Below, piece after piece: positions 1-7,182 of a stretch of DNA of 7,613 bases. The DNA lies in contig JAIRPZ010000275.1 in assembly GCA_031256755.1 (NCBI GenBank), forward strand, positions 1 to 7,613, in the 5' to 3' direction. Under the pieces are notes generated by a model. That model searched no databases. It worked only from the letters and a program-made list of their open reading frames with translations, and was not told where the DNA came from. The number at the start of each line of letters is the position of its first letter. Within the stretch, counting starts at the first letter, position 1. A program made the translations under genes and the position numbers. The DNA comes from Planctomycetaceae bacterium (GTDB lineage Bacteria; Planctomycetota; Planctomycetia; Pirellulales; Thermoguttaceae).

Positions 1-1019
1 CTTTCGCCGCCGTCCCGGGTGGCGGTGTACATTAAAACCGTTGGTTCTGTTGTTTCGCGGACGAAATGTACCGAACCGTCCGCGTAACAAAAATTCGCAC
101 CGGCAGTATGATTGCTGCCGAAACCGGAAATGCCGTGTCCTGCTGATTGTCCTTTTGTCGGCACATCATATTCCGTTCCGTTCATGAGCAACTTAATGGC
201 TAATGATGTTTTCTTACCAGCATTGATAGGAAAATTGTCTGCCATTCCTTTGGAACTCGCCAGCGAAGTATAAGGAAAAGGAATTTGTACTCCGCCGCCG
301 ACAACCATATAGCGGGAAGTGATTGCTGTCCCGCGTATCCAATTATAATGCGCTCCGTAATCCGTCCAAGATATTTCGCCGAACAACAGCGTATTGGTTG
401 TTCCGTCCGTGATTGAACCGAAGTCAACACCGCCGCCGATAATAATCGTTCCGGTATTGGCAATCGGTCCTAAAATGACGCTGCCCATCACCGCCGTCTG
501 CTGATTCAGCCGCGTATCATCGGTTGGATACGGATTGCCCGACGGGTCGCTGCCGATAGCACCGGCAATACCGTAGTAATGCGAAGCGTACCTTTTTTCA
601 TCACCAATATCCACGTTATACTTCGTACTGCTCGGACACAAAAAAACCGGCACGGACAGTTTGGATAATTCTTCCATTGACGATACCTGACTTGTTTGTT
701 CACGAAGTCCGGTTTGTTCAATGAAGGCGAGCAACCGAACCCGATAACTTGCATGGTCTTCGTCAATCTCGGCTGCATCTTCGCCGTCCTTATAGGAAGG
801 CGTGCCGTCATAATAACTTTCAGCGGGCAATTCGTTGCGTGTATCGTGATAATTATGCGATGCCAAGCCGAGTTGCTTCATGTTATTGCTGCACTGCATA
901 CGTCTTGCCGCTTCGCGGGCAACCTGAATAGCAGGCAGCAGCAGAGCAATGAGCATCCCGATAATGGCAATCACTACCAGCAACTCAATCAGTGTAAAGG
1001 CGGATTTCTGTCGGTTCAT
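1..1019 (-). CDS. DUF1559 / H-X9-DG prepilin-like protein (3' end cut by window edge)
   Basis: This is an open frame of 339 codons from ATG at 1019 to the window edge. Residues 1-45 form a type IV pilin-like N-terminus: short basic MNRQKS, then AFTLIELLVVIAIIG with the conserved Glu+5, a hydrophobic helix, and REAARRMQCSNN, which is typical of planctomycete DUF1559 proteins. The residue before the expected peptidase cut is Ala, not the more usual Gly. Near the C-terminus His304-X9-Asp314-Gly315 matches the H-X9-DG motif of this family. The last visible residues (TATRDGGE) resemble the usual family ending, so only a few residues are probably missing. Proteins of this type are thought to be processed by a prepilin peptidase and displayed at the envelope as pseudopilin-like surface proteins; the exact role is unknown. 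There is no Shine-Dalgarno site before the ATG. Family assignment is firm; function is inference. Confidence 0.93.
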   Translation of the reverse strand, partial: MNRQKSAFTLIELLVVIAIIGMLIALLLPAIQVAREAARRMQCSNNMKQLGLASHNYHDTRNELPAESYYDGTPSYKDGEDAAEIDEDHASYRVRLLAFIEQTGLREQTSQVSSMEELSKLSVPVFLCPSSTKYNVDIGDEKRYASHYYGIAGAIGSDPSGNPYPTDDTRLNQQTAVMGSVILGPIANTGTIIIGGGVDFGSITDGTTNTLLFGEISWTDYGAHYNWIRGTAITSRYMVVGGGVQIPFPYTSLASSKGMADNFPINAGKKTSLAIKLLMNGTEYDVPTKGQSAGHGISGFGSNHTAGANFCYADGSVHFVRETTEPTVLMYTATRDGGE

Positions 1020-1079
1020 TGTTGAATAACAGGGTTAAAGGAAAACGGCATATTTTTGTTTGAGCGGCGGGATGTGTCT

Positions 1080-1107
1080 GTGAACCGTTTTTACGGACAC
1101 GGTTCAC
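1080..1107. promoter_or_regulatory. 9-bp perfect inverted repeat upstream of the DUF1559 gene
   Basis: GTGAACCGT (1080-1088) is repeated inverted as ACGGTTCAC (1099-1107) with a 10-base spacer. It lies about 60 bases upstream of the DUF1559 ATG. Neither side is followed by a T-run, so it does not look like an intrinsic terminator. An operator for the DUF1559 gene, or a structured remnant of the neighbouring repeat element, are both possible. Confidence 0.4.
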
Positions 1108-1125
1108 GCAGCATTGCCCGGCGTA

Positions 1126-1223
1126 AAAATTGATAATGGATAATGGGTAGTGGAAAATTGCTCATCAGAAATCAAAGAGTGCAACCGTAAGCGGAGATGC
1201 TCTCTGATTTCATTATCAATTTT
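1126..1223. repeat. MITE-like element with 13-bp perfect terminal inverted repeats
   Basis: The left end AAAATTGATAATG (1126-1138) is an exact inverse of the right end CATTATCAATTTT (1211-1223). Inside, GAAATCA (1168-1174) pairs with TGATTTC (1205-1211), AGAG (1176-1179) pairs with CTCT (1200-1203), and a CCG-TAAG-CGG mini-hairpin sits at 1185-1194. The element therefore folds as a long interrupted stem. It has no coding capacity. It lies between the convergent-side end of the small secreted gene (stop 11 bases away) and the dyad upstream of the DUF1559 gene. The motif ATTATCAATTTTT recurs exactly at 7288-7300. No clear target-site duplication is visible, so mobility is inferred from the inverted ends and size only. 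Confidence 0.5.
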
Positions 1224-1234
1224 CAATGAGCCGT

Positions 1235-1762
1235 TCAATTGCGCAGGACGACTGTTCGGACAACCCGAACATAATAAGCAAGAATGTTGCCGGTTTGACT
1301 GACCGGACGGGCGGAATGAGCATTTTGGACGGCGGTGCCGGCAACGTTTGCCGAATGATTTTTGACGTGATGTTGTCCTGCCGGAACGGTCAAAGCCGGA
1401 GCGGCGGTTCCGGTGCCGAAACCGAATGAACTCGGAAAACCGGAAAAGGGAACATGTTTGGCAATGAACCGGGCTACTTCACGTGCGGCGTGCCATTGGG
1501 GCAGGGCCACGCGTAAAGAGATTCTGCCTGCTTTCAGGTTTCCGAGACCGTTGTTGACGGTTTGCCGGGTTTGCGATTCAACTTTTTGTTTCAGGGAGGG
1601 TGCGACTTGTGCTGTCCGCTGCCGGAGCGTTTCCTGATACTGTTTCGCCCGTTCCGCAATTTGCCGGTCAAAGCCGGACTGCTCTGCCCGCACATTTTCC
1701 GCTGCTGTTAAAAACAGGGCAAGGGAAAAAACCGGAAGGAAAAATAATCTGCGGAAAAGCAT
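1235..1762 (-). CDS. small secreted protein of unknown function (175 aa)
   Basis: I do not recognise this protein. The frame stays open upstream to 1909, but that would overlap rpe. I chose ATG 1762 because it begins a good Sec signal peptide: basic LFRR, a hydrophobic core through about residue 20, and a likely cut after VRA near residue 26. A consensus-like promoter also ends 8 bases before it. The mature part starts with a charged, Gln-rich stretch (about 27-75) predicted to be helical. It continues with a section rich in Gly, Pro, Ala and Phe (about 105-130) and ends in a short basic tail (VVRTVVLRN). There are no membrane segments beyond the signal and no cysteines after it. Codon use resembles the neighbouring genes, supporting real coding. 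It is transcribed away from rpe. An exported, perhaps periplasmic, protein is inferred. Confidence 0.6.
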   Translation of the reverse strand: MLFRRLFFLPVFSLALFLTAAENVRAEQSGFDRQIAERAKQYQETLRQRTAQVAPSLKQKVESQTRQTVNNGLGNLKAGRISLRVALPQWHAAREVARFIAKHVPFSGFPSSFGFGTGTAAPALTVPAGQHHVKNHSANVAGTAVQNAHSARPVSQTGNILAYYVRVVRTVVLRN

Positions 1763-1770
1763 AACACAGA

Positions 1771-1798
1771 ATGATAAACCCTTTACGGAAAATGTCAA
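1771..1798 (-). promoter_or_regulatory. sigma70-like promoter for the small secreted gene
   Basis: On the minus strand a perfect TTGACA (1798-1793) is followed after 16 bases by TATCAT (1776-1771). Only 8 bases separate the -10 box from the ATG at 1762. Transcription should therefore start at or next to the start codon, giving a leaderless or nearly leaderless mRNA. Confidence 0.55.
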
Positions 1799-1859
1799 CT
1801 CCCCCCTTTCCGTTTTTTCCGGCAAGGGGATACCCTTTCGGGAAACAGAATGATTCGTG

Positions 1860-1865
1860 TATAAT
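1860..1865 (+). promoter_or_regulatory. -10 box TATAAT for rpe
   Basis: A perfect TATAAT ends 6 bases before the ATG at 1872, so the expected start point is at or beside the A of the ATG. The -35 region is poor (TTTCGG or TTCGGG near 1836-1842), so an activator or another sigma factor is possible. CCCCTT (1803-1808) and AAGGGG (1824-1829) form a dyad between this and the opposing promoter and could be a shared operator. Confidence 0.45.
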
Positions 1866-1871
1866 AGCGGA

Positions 1872-2594
1872 ATGGACATTTCCCGTTTGACAGCATCGTT
1901 GCCGCTCATTGCCCCGTCGCTGCTGGCTGCCGATTTCGCTCATCTTGCACAGGATATTCGTACATTGGAAGAAGCCGGTGCCGAAATTCTGCATCTCGAT
2001 ATTATGGACGGACATTTCGTCCCGAATCTGAGTTTCGGCGTGCCGGTTGTCGAAGCCATCCGCCGCACCACCGGACTCCTGCTCGATGTCCATCTGATGC
2101 TGCAAAACCCGGAACCGTATCTCAGCGTGTTCCGAAAAGCCGGTGCCGATATGCTTTCCATTCACATCGAAGTGGCACCGGATCCGCGGTCAATGTTCGA
2201 TAAAATCCGGCAACTGGGAGCGTTGCCGGGTTTGGTCTCCAATCCGCCGACACCGGTTGAAACGATGCTGCCGTTTGTAAACGAATGTGATCTCGTACTG
2301 ACAATGGGTGTGATGGCAGGATTCGGCGGGCAACTCTTCAATCCGGGCGTATTAAGTAAAATACGCGTCATTCGCGAATGTACGCCGCCGGAAACGCTGA
2401 TTTCCGTTGACGGCGGAGTCGGCGAAACAACCATTGCGGATATTACGGCAGCCGGAGCCAATATGTTTGTGACCGGTACCGCACTGTTTGGAAAACCGGA
2501 CGTTCCGGCGCAATTCCGGCATCTGCGGCAACTGGCAGCACACGATTATAAAGGAAACGCATCGCCCCTTGCCTCTCGCCGGAAAAACCGTTAA
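1872..2594 (+). CDS. rpe: ribulose-phosphate 3-epimerase
   Basis: This cytoplasmic TIM-barrel enzyme interconverts ribulose-5-phosphate and xylulose-5-phosphate in the pentose phosphate and Calvin pathways. The 240-residue length is slightly above the usual 220-230. The first family signature is intact (LHLDIMDGHFVPN, residues 40-52), as are DVHLM (72-76) and VDGGVG (179-184). The expected metal and catalytic residues are therefore present: His41, Asp43, His74 and Asp180. The loop usually reading NPGFGGQ here reads MAGFGGQ (148-154), losing Asn and Pro, and the preceding Thr/Ser is Gly146. The C-terminus carries a basic tail (about 225-240). ATG 1872 is preferred over GTG 1857 because the TATAAT box lies between them. 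carB(C) follows after 27 bases. A relative such as allulose-6-phosphate epimerase is the main alternative given the loop change. Confidence 0.93.
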   Translation: MDISRLTASLPLIAPSLLAADFAHLAQDIRTLEEAGAEILHLDIMDGHFVPNLSFGVPVVEAIRRTTGLLLDVHLMLQNPEPYLSVFRKAGADMLSIHIEVAPDPRSMFDKIRQLGALPGLVSNPPTPVETMLPFVNECDLVLTMGVMAGFGGQLFNPGVLSKIRVIRECTPPETLISVDGGVGETTIADITAAGANMFVTGTALFGKPDVPAQFRHLRQLAAHDYKGNASPLASRRKNR

Positions 2595-2621
2595 AATGTC
2601 CGCACTTGCCGGTAAAAAACG

Positions 2622-4265
2622 ATGCAAAACGATCAACTGCAACATCATCCATTGCAACAGCACAAATTGACGGACAACAAGCAAAAATCGGTGTTAATTC
2701 TCGGCGGCGGACCAAACCGCATCGGACAGGGAATCGAATTCGATTACTGCTGCTGCCATGCCGCTTTCACCGTCCGAAAAATGGGATACAAAGCCATTAT
2801 GATGAATTGTAATCCCGAAACCGTGTCGACCGACTACGACACTTCCGATGTCCTCTACTTCGAGCCGCTGACGCTGGAAGACGTGCTTGCCGTTATTCAT
2901 CACGAAAAGCCCTTCGGCGTGGTGCTGCAATTCGGCGGACAAACGCCGCTCAATCTCTCAAAAGCGTTGGCGGATGAAGGCGTGCCGATTTTGGGAACCA
3001 ATGTTGCTTCGATTGCCCTTGCCGAAGACCGGCGGCTTTTCGGCGAAATGCTGCAAGAACTCGGAATCCGTCAAACCGCCGGTGCGACCGCCGTTGAATT
3101 GAACGAAGCCCTCCATGCCGCGGAAAAAATCGGCTATCCGGTGTTGATGCGTCCCAGTTTTGTCCTCGGCGGTGCAAAAATGGAAATCATTTTCGACAGC
3201 GAGGATTTGAAATCTTACTGGGCGGCGTTGCTGAACTACTCCCGCCAAGCCGATTTGACGATTGACGAAAACCGTCCGATTCTGATTGACCGGTTTCTTG
3301 AAGATGCTATCGAAATTGATGTCGATGCGGTCTCGGATGGCGAAACGGTCATTGTCGCGGCGATTATGGAACATATCGAAGAAGCGGGCATTCACAGCGG
3401 CGATTCTGCGTGTTCGCTTCCGCCGCAGTCGCTCACGCCGCAACTGATCCGGCAACTGGAATCGGCCGCAAAAAAAATTGCGCTGAAAATGAACGTCATC
3501 GGACTGCTGAACATTCAGTTTGCGATAAAAGATAATCTCGTGTATGTATTGGAAGTGAATCCGAGAGCAAGCCGGACGATTCCCTTTGTGAGCAAAGCCA
3601 TCGGCGAGCCGATGGCGAGTATTGCGATGCGTGTGATGCTCGGCGAAAAACTGTCGGAGATGTTTGCCGAAACGAAATTCCGGTCTTGGGCGGATATGAC
3701 ACATGTTGCTGTCAAGGAGTCGGTTTTCCCATGGACGCGGTTCCCCGGAGTGGATACCCGGTTAGGACCGGAAATGAAATCGACCGGCGAAGTGATGGGG
3801 CTGGCGGAAACATTCGGCGAAGCATTCGCAAAAGGGGAAAACGGAACCGGCATACCGATTCCGCTGACCGGCAGCGTCTTTATTTCGGTGAAAGAATCGG
3901 ACAAGCCGTTTATCGGCGAAATCGCCAGGGAATTGCAGCGGCTCGGTTTCAAACTGCAAGCCACGCCCGGCACCGGAGCCGTTCTGAAAGGAATGGGTTT
4001 TGCTATTGATATTGTTGCAAAAATTACATCAGGCGAGCGTCCGAACATTTTGGATCAAATGATCGACGGCAAGGTGCAGTGGATCATTAACACGCCGTCG
4101 GGAAAGAATCCGCATCGGGACGAGGTTTCGATGCGGACAACGGCGATGCGGCTGGGAATTCCGCTGGTCACAACGATTCGGGGAGCCAAGGCGTTTCTGG
4201 ATGCAGTCAAATTTCAGCGTGAACATCCGGTCATCCAAGTCAAAGCGGTACAGGATTATTTGTAG
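2622..4265 (+). CDS. carB: carbamoyl-phosphate synthase large subunit, C-terminal half only (split CarB)
   Basis: In full-length CarB (about 1070 residues) this half phosphorylates carbamate to carbamoyl phosphate and carries the allosteric domain. Here it is a separate 547-residue protein. A Gln/His-rich leader of about 20 residues unlike CarB comes first. Then come the pre-ATP-grasp fold with GGGPNRIGQGIEFDY (28-42), an ATP-grasp domain with RPSFVLGG (177-184) and EVNPRASRTIPFVSKA (311-326), and an MGS-like regulatory domain (about 415-547). The ATP-grasp wording is that of the second, not the first, CarB half. Residues matching the E. coli UMP/ornithine site appear kept: Lys428, Thr448, Thr451 and Lys467. 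An in-frame stop at 2613-2615 and no remaining upstream coding space show that no N-half is fused. The 27-base gap from rpe suggests co-transcription. The N-half must be elsewhere, as in Aquifex and Methanocaldococcus, or this is a specialised paralogue. Confidence 0.93.
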   Translation: MQNDQLQHHPLQQHKLTDNKQKSVLILGGGPNRIGQGIEFDYCCCHAAFTVRKMGYKAIMMNCNPETVSTDYDTSDVLYFEPLTLEDVLAVIHHEKPFGVVLQFGGQTPLNLSKALADEGVPILGTNVASIALAEDRRLFGEMLQELGIRQTAGATAVELNEALHAAEKIGYPVLMRPSFVLGGAKMEIIFDSEDLKSYWAALLNYSRQADLTIDENRPILIDRFLEDAIEIDVDAVSDGETVIVAAIMEHIEEAGIHSGDSACSLPPQSLTPQLIRQLESAAKKIALKMNVIGLLNIQFAIKDNLVYVLEVNPRASRTIPFVSKAIGEPMASIAMRVMLGEKLSEMFAETKFRSWADMTHVAVKESVFPWTRFPGVDTRLGPEMKSTGEVMGLAETFGEAFAKGENGTGIPIPLTGSVFISVKESDKPFIGEIARELQRLGFKLQATPGTGAVLKGMGFAIDIVAKITSGERPNILDQMIDGKVQWIINTPSGKNPHRDEVSMRTTAMRLGIPLVTTIRGAKAFLDAVKFQREHPVIQVKAVQDYL

Positions 4266-4338
4266 CCGCTTTGCCTGTAAGTTAAGTTGTTTGGTGAAAA
4301 TAAAAACGCCCTGCCTGTTCCGCCCGCGTCCGGCGCAG
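4266..4338. other. short convergent intergenic gap, no clear terminator
   Basis: These 73 bases separate the converging ends of carB(C) and the rhamnosidase gene. I found no convincing GC-rich hairpin followed by a T-run on either strand. Termination may be factor-dependent. Confidence 0.4.
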
Positions 4339-7122
4339 TCAAAACGTGTATTCTCCGCTGCCGACGGTTTTTATTTCGCCGTCCGGCAGTGTGACTTCCG
4401 CTTCACTGTTCGGCGGAACGCTTATCTTTAATGTAACAGTATTGCCCCTGCGCTCCCAGCGGCTTTTGATGATGCCGTAAGGACTTTCGGTCTCCCCCTC
4501 AACCCAGTCCGTTTCTTTAACATACTGCGGCGCAATGATAAAACGGCGGTAACCCGGTTCCTTCGGGTTAGGACGAATCCCCGCCAGCGACTTCATCAGC
4601 CACGCCGTAATGCCCGTATAACAAGTGTGAATTTTGCTGTCGACATTGACTTCCCAGTATTCAGGCAGCGTTGTTTCCCCTTTTTCAAGAAAATATCCGT
4701 AACCCGGCTGTTTGATGCTGTTGAGAAATTCCGCCGCTTTCTCATTCGCCGCCTTGTCGCCGGAATCAATGATGTAATGCAGCAGCACCGGCAAACCCGA
4801 ACTCCCCATATCAAAATACGGTTTCTCCGTGAACGCCTGCTGCAGCGCATGACGGATATGGTCACGGACATTGCTGTCTCCGCTGAGCGAAGTCAATAAC
4901 GCAAACGCCTGCTGCACCTGTCCGCCGTCCATCAACTGACCGGTTTCTTTCTTGTAATAGGTTTTGATAATGTCCGCTTTCAAATCGGCTAACCGCTTTT
5001 CATAGAATTGTACGTCATCGTTTTTGCCGAGTGCTTTGCACAGTGCCGCCATCGTTTCAAGATTCCATGCATAAACACAGTTATTAAAATACGTTGCCTG
5101 CGGAGTGCCGCCGAATTCCTTGCGTCCGCCGGGTGCAGCCCAGTCCCCTAAAAACAGCATCTGTCCTTTCAAATAGGGCTGCAATAAACCGTCCTTCGTG
5201 TTTTTGTGACAAAAATCAAGCCACTTCTTTGCCATCGGGTACGCTGTTTCTAAAACACGTTTATCGCCGAAGTGGACATAATGTTCCCATGCAATATCCA
5301 AACCCGTGCTGCTCCAGAGCGGACCGCCTCCGCTCTTGTATGGTACCGGCGCAACATGCGGTATCCAGCCGCTCTCTTCCTGCACATCCGCCCAGTTCTG
5401 CACCATTTCCGCATAAAACGCCCCGCTCTGATAATTCGGCAAACCAATGCCCCAGCCCGTTGACGTTCCCGTTTCGCCGTAGCCCATCCGTTCCCGATGC
5501 GGACAATCGAATGTGGTCCCTTCCGGCGTGTTGGCGCGGAACGTCCATAAGTCGAGCGCGTAAATTTTGTTATACAATTCATTGGACGACCGGAAACGTC
5601 CTGTCTGCCGGAAATCCGTTGCCAGCGCATAACCCCTGATATTCTCCGCATCCGATTTGTTTTTCAATCCCTGCAAGGTGACGTGCAGACCGGCGGCATA
5701 ATTGAAACGGTAACGGAATTTTTCGTCCCCTTTTCCTGCCGAAATGAAAATACTTTTCTGATTGAAATCGCAAATATGTTCCGTATCATCGGCGGTGAGT
5801 ATTGTTACTTTATCTCCGGCGTTTAATCCGGTCACCGGAAACTCGGCCCAGCCGGTGAAGTTTTCAGGAAACAAAACGCAGATGCCGTCCTTTGTTTCTG
5901 TAACAGAAACCGGCTTGTATTCTTTAATGATTTTCGTTGCCGGAGTACGGAACGCTGACGCAACCGGTGTTTTTATGTTGTCAACGATTTTGACTTTCTG
6001 CCAGCCGGAATCGTCAAAATCCGGCTGACACCAGTCCGGTTCGCTTTTCCGGGCATCAAGAAGTTCGCCGCCGAAATTTTTATACCGCGTCTTTTCTGTT
6101 GTTTCTTCGGTATCGCTTTCGGCGCATTTCCAATTGCCGTCTGAATAAAAACCGCAACATTCTCCGTTTTCGCCGGTCATTTGCAAGCGAACATATAACG
6201 CTTGTTTCATTTTGAACGCCTCGTTTCTTGCCCAGCCCGCTCCGGTCCAGACGGCAACGGTATTTTTTCCTTCTTTCAGATATTTTGTGACATCATAAGT
6301 GGCATAAGGAATCCGCTTGAGATAATTCATCACCGGCGGAGCGAGATGCCGGTCGTCCACTTTCTGCCCGTTGATATAAAGTTCGTGATAACCGACAGAC
6401 GCAACGAAAGCATAAGCCGACTTGTATTTTTCCGTGCAGAGATAGGAATGACGGAATCGGATACATTTATTTTCGGCGGCAGACGGATGCTTTATCCACG
6501 CATCGATTGTCCATCTTTCTGTCTCCTCTCCGGGGCTGTTGCCGGCAACGGATTTTTCCGGCAGTGCATCGTTTCCGGCGATTAAACCGGTAACGAATGA
6601 TGCCGGTTCGCTCCAATCGGACTCGTGTTCTGTCTGCGATGTCTCTGACGTTGACGTTGTCCACGTTTTGACTTTCCAAAAATACTTCGCTGCCGATTGC
6701 AGGTCTTTCCCTTCATTTGCTTTGCGGGGCGGTGCGGTACTGCAAACGGGGGGCTGTGTTTGATAAATCACTTGTGTTGAGTTGCCGGATTCTGTTTTAC
6801 CGGTATCCCAAATATCGCCTTGTTCTTTGTTGAGCAATTCCAATGAGGAGGCGACGAGAATGCGGTATGCGGTTTGTTTCACGTTTTTCCCGCCGTTGTC
6901 CGGCACGAGCCATCGGAATGCCGGTTTCGGATTATCCATACCGAGCGGTTCGGTGCAGTATTCGGTTTGTAAATCTGCCGGAACGACCGCAGAAACGGCG
7001 TTGCCAAACGGCACGGACAATAGCGTCATGAACACAGCGGACAGCACTGTCCGCATTTTCGGCATCGGATTTTGTGTTGGATTTTTTTGCATCGGATATT
7101 GTGAATTTTTCGTTTTCCGCAC
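4339..7122 (-). CDS. secreted alpha-L-rhamnosidase, GH78
   Basis: This enzyme removes terminal alpha-L-rhamnose from plant or bacterial polysaccharides and glycosides by an inverting mechanism, outside the cytoplasm. A signal peptide covers about residues 23-45 (MRTVLSAVF to NAVSA). A beta-sandwich follows (about 48-180), then a Thr/Ser/Glu-rich linker. The rhamnosidase N domain (about 205-380) contains GYHELYINGQKV and YATYDVTKYL. A further beta domain (395-500), an (alpha/alpha)6 barrel (about 503-845) and a C-terminal beta domain come next. The acidic active-site motif is DCPHRERMGYGET (539-551), with Asp539 and Glu544 kept. The later Asp of the Bacillus RhaB set appears as Thr551. GETTLPE (815-821) supplies the likely general base, Glu821. 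The reading frame starts at GTG 7122, but ATG 7092, 7065 or 7056 would also keep the signal. It has its own promoter and is monocistronic here. Specificity is unknown. Confidence 0.93.
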   Translation of the reverse strand: MRKTKNSQYPMQKNPTQNPMPKMRTVLSAVFMTLLSVPFGNAVSAVVPADLQTEYCTEPLGMDNPKPAFRWLVPDNGGKNVKQTAYRILVASSLELLNKEQGDIWDTGKTESGNSTQVIYQTQPPVCSTAPPRKANEGKDLQSAAKYFWKVKTWTTSTSETSQTEHESDWSEPASFVTGLIAGNDALPEKSVAGNSPGEETERWTIDAWIKHPSAAENKCIRFRHSYLCTEKYKSAYAFVASVGYHELYINGQKVDDRHLAPPVMNYLKRIPYATYDVTKYLKEGKNTVAVWTGAGWARNEAFKMKQALYVRLQMTGENGECCGFYSDGNWKCAESDTEETTEKTRYKNFGGELLDARKSEPDWCQPDFDDSGWQKVKIVDNIKTPVASAFRTPATKIIKEYKPVSVTETKDGICVLFPENFTGWAEFPVTGLNAGDKVTILTADDTEHICDFNQKSIFISAGKGDEKFRYRFNYAAGLHVTLQGLKNKSDAENIRGYALATDFRQTGRFRSSNELYNKIYALDLWTFRANTPEGTTFDCPHRERMGYGETGTSTGWGIGLPNYQSGAFYAEMVQNWADVQEESGWIPHVAPVPYKSGGGPLWSSTGLDIAWEHYVHFGDKRVLETAYPMAKKWLDFCHKNTKDGLLQPYLKGQMLFLGDWAAPGGRKEFGGTPQATYFNNCVYAWNLETMAALCKALGKNDDVQFYEKRLADLKADIIKTYYKKETGQLMDGGQVQQAFALLTSLSGDSNVRDHIRHALQQAFTEKPYFDMGSSGLPVLLHYIIDSGDKAANEKAAEFLNSIKQPGYGYFLEKGETTLPEYWEVNVDSKIHTCYTGITAWLMKSLAGIRPNPKEPGYRRFIIAPQYVKETDWVEGETESPYGIIKSRWERRGNTVTLKISVPPNSEAEVTLPDGEIKTVGSGEYTF

Positions 7123-7146
7123 TTCTTGCTCTGTTTAACAGAAAGT

Positions 7147-7174
7147 ATTATGAACGGTTCGGCAAGAGTGTCAA
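7147..7174 (-). promoter_or_regulatory. sigma70-like promoter for the rhamnosidase gene
   Basis: On the minus strand a perfect TTGACA (7174-7169) is followed after 16 bases by CATAAT (7152-7147), five of six matches to TATAAT. The expected start near 7140 leaves about 18 bases before GTG 7122, which supports that start or ATG 7092. The -35 lies in a 7-base tandem duplication (GTCAATA twice on the plus strand, 7170-7183), giving two overlapping TTGAC copies. Confidence 0.5.
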
Positions 7175-7182
7175 TAGTCAAT

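Noticed and set aside
696..1025. Plus-strand open frame of 109 codons over the DUF1559 gene
   Set aside because: It is a mirror of the prepilin-like coding region; its Cys/Arg-rich translation fits no family.
1226..1637. Two short plus-strand frames opposite the small secreted gene
   Set aside because: The minus-strand reading has a signal peptide and promoter; these have neither.
1857..1871. GTG 1857 as the rpe start
   Set aside because: The perfect TATAAT lies downstream of it, and the protein from ATG 1872 already has the full fold.
1668..2165. Minus-strand open frame of 165 codons across the rpe start
   Set aside because: It overlaps both the secreted gene and rpe in other frames and has no signal or domain.
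2958..3704. 248-codon open frame antisense to carB(C)
   Set aside because: It is rich in Arg, His and Phe, with no recognisable domain, and mirrors a well-conserved gene on the other strand.
4266..4338. Bidirectional terminator between carB(C) and the rhamnosidase
   Set aside because: I could not find a stable stem followed by a T-run on either strand.
5094..5639. 181-codon plus-strand frame opposite the rhamnosidase
   Set aside because: It is a Pro/Ser/Arg-rich shadow of conserved GH78 sequence.
7047..7095. Repeated TCCGATGC in the rhamnosidase start region as a regulatory repeat
   Set aside because: There are only two copies, inside the N-terminal reading frame, and chance cannot be excluded.
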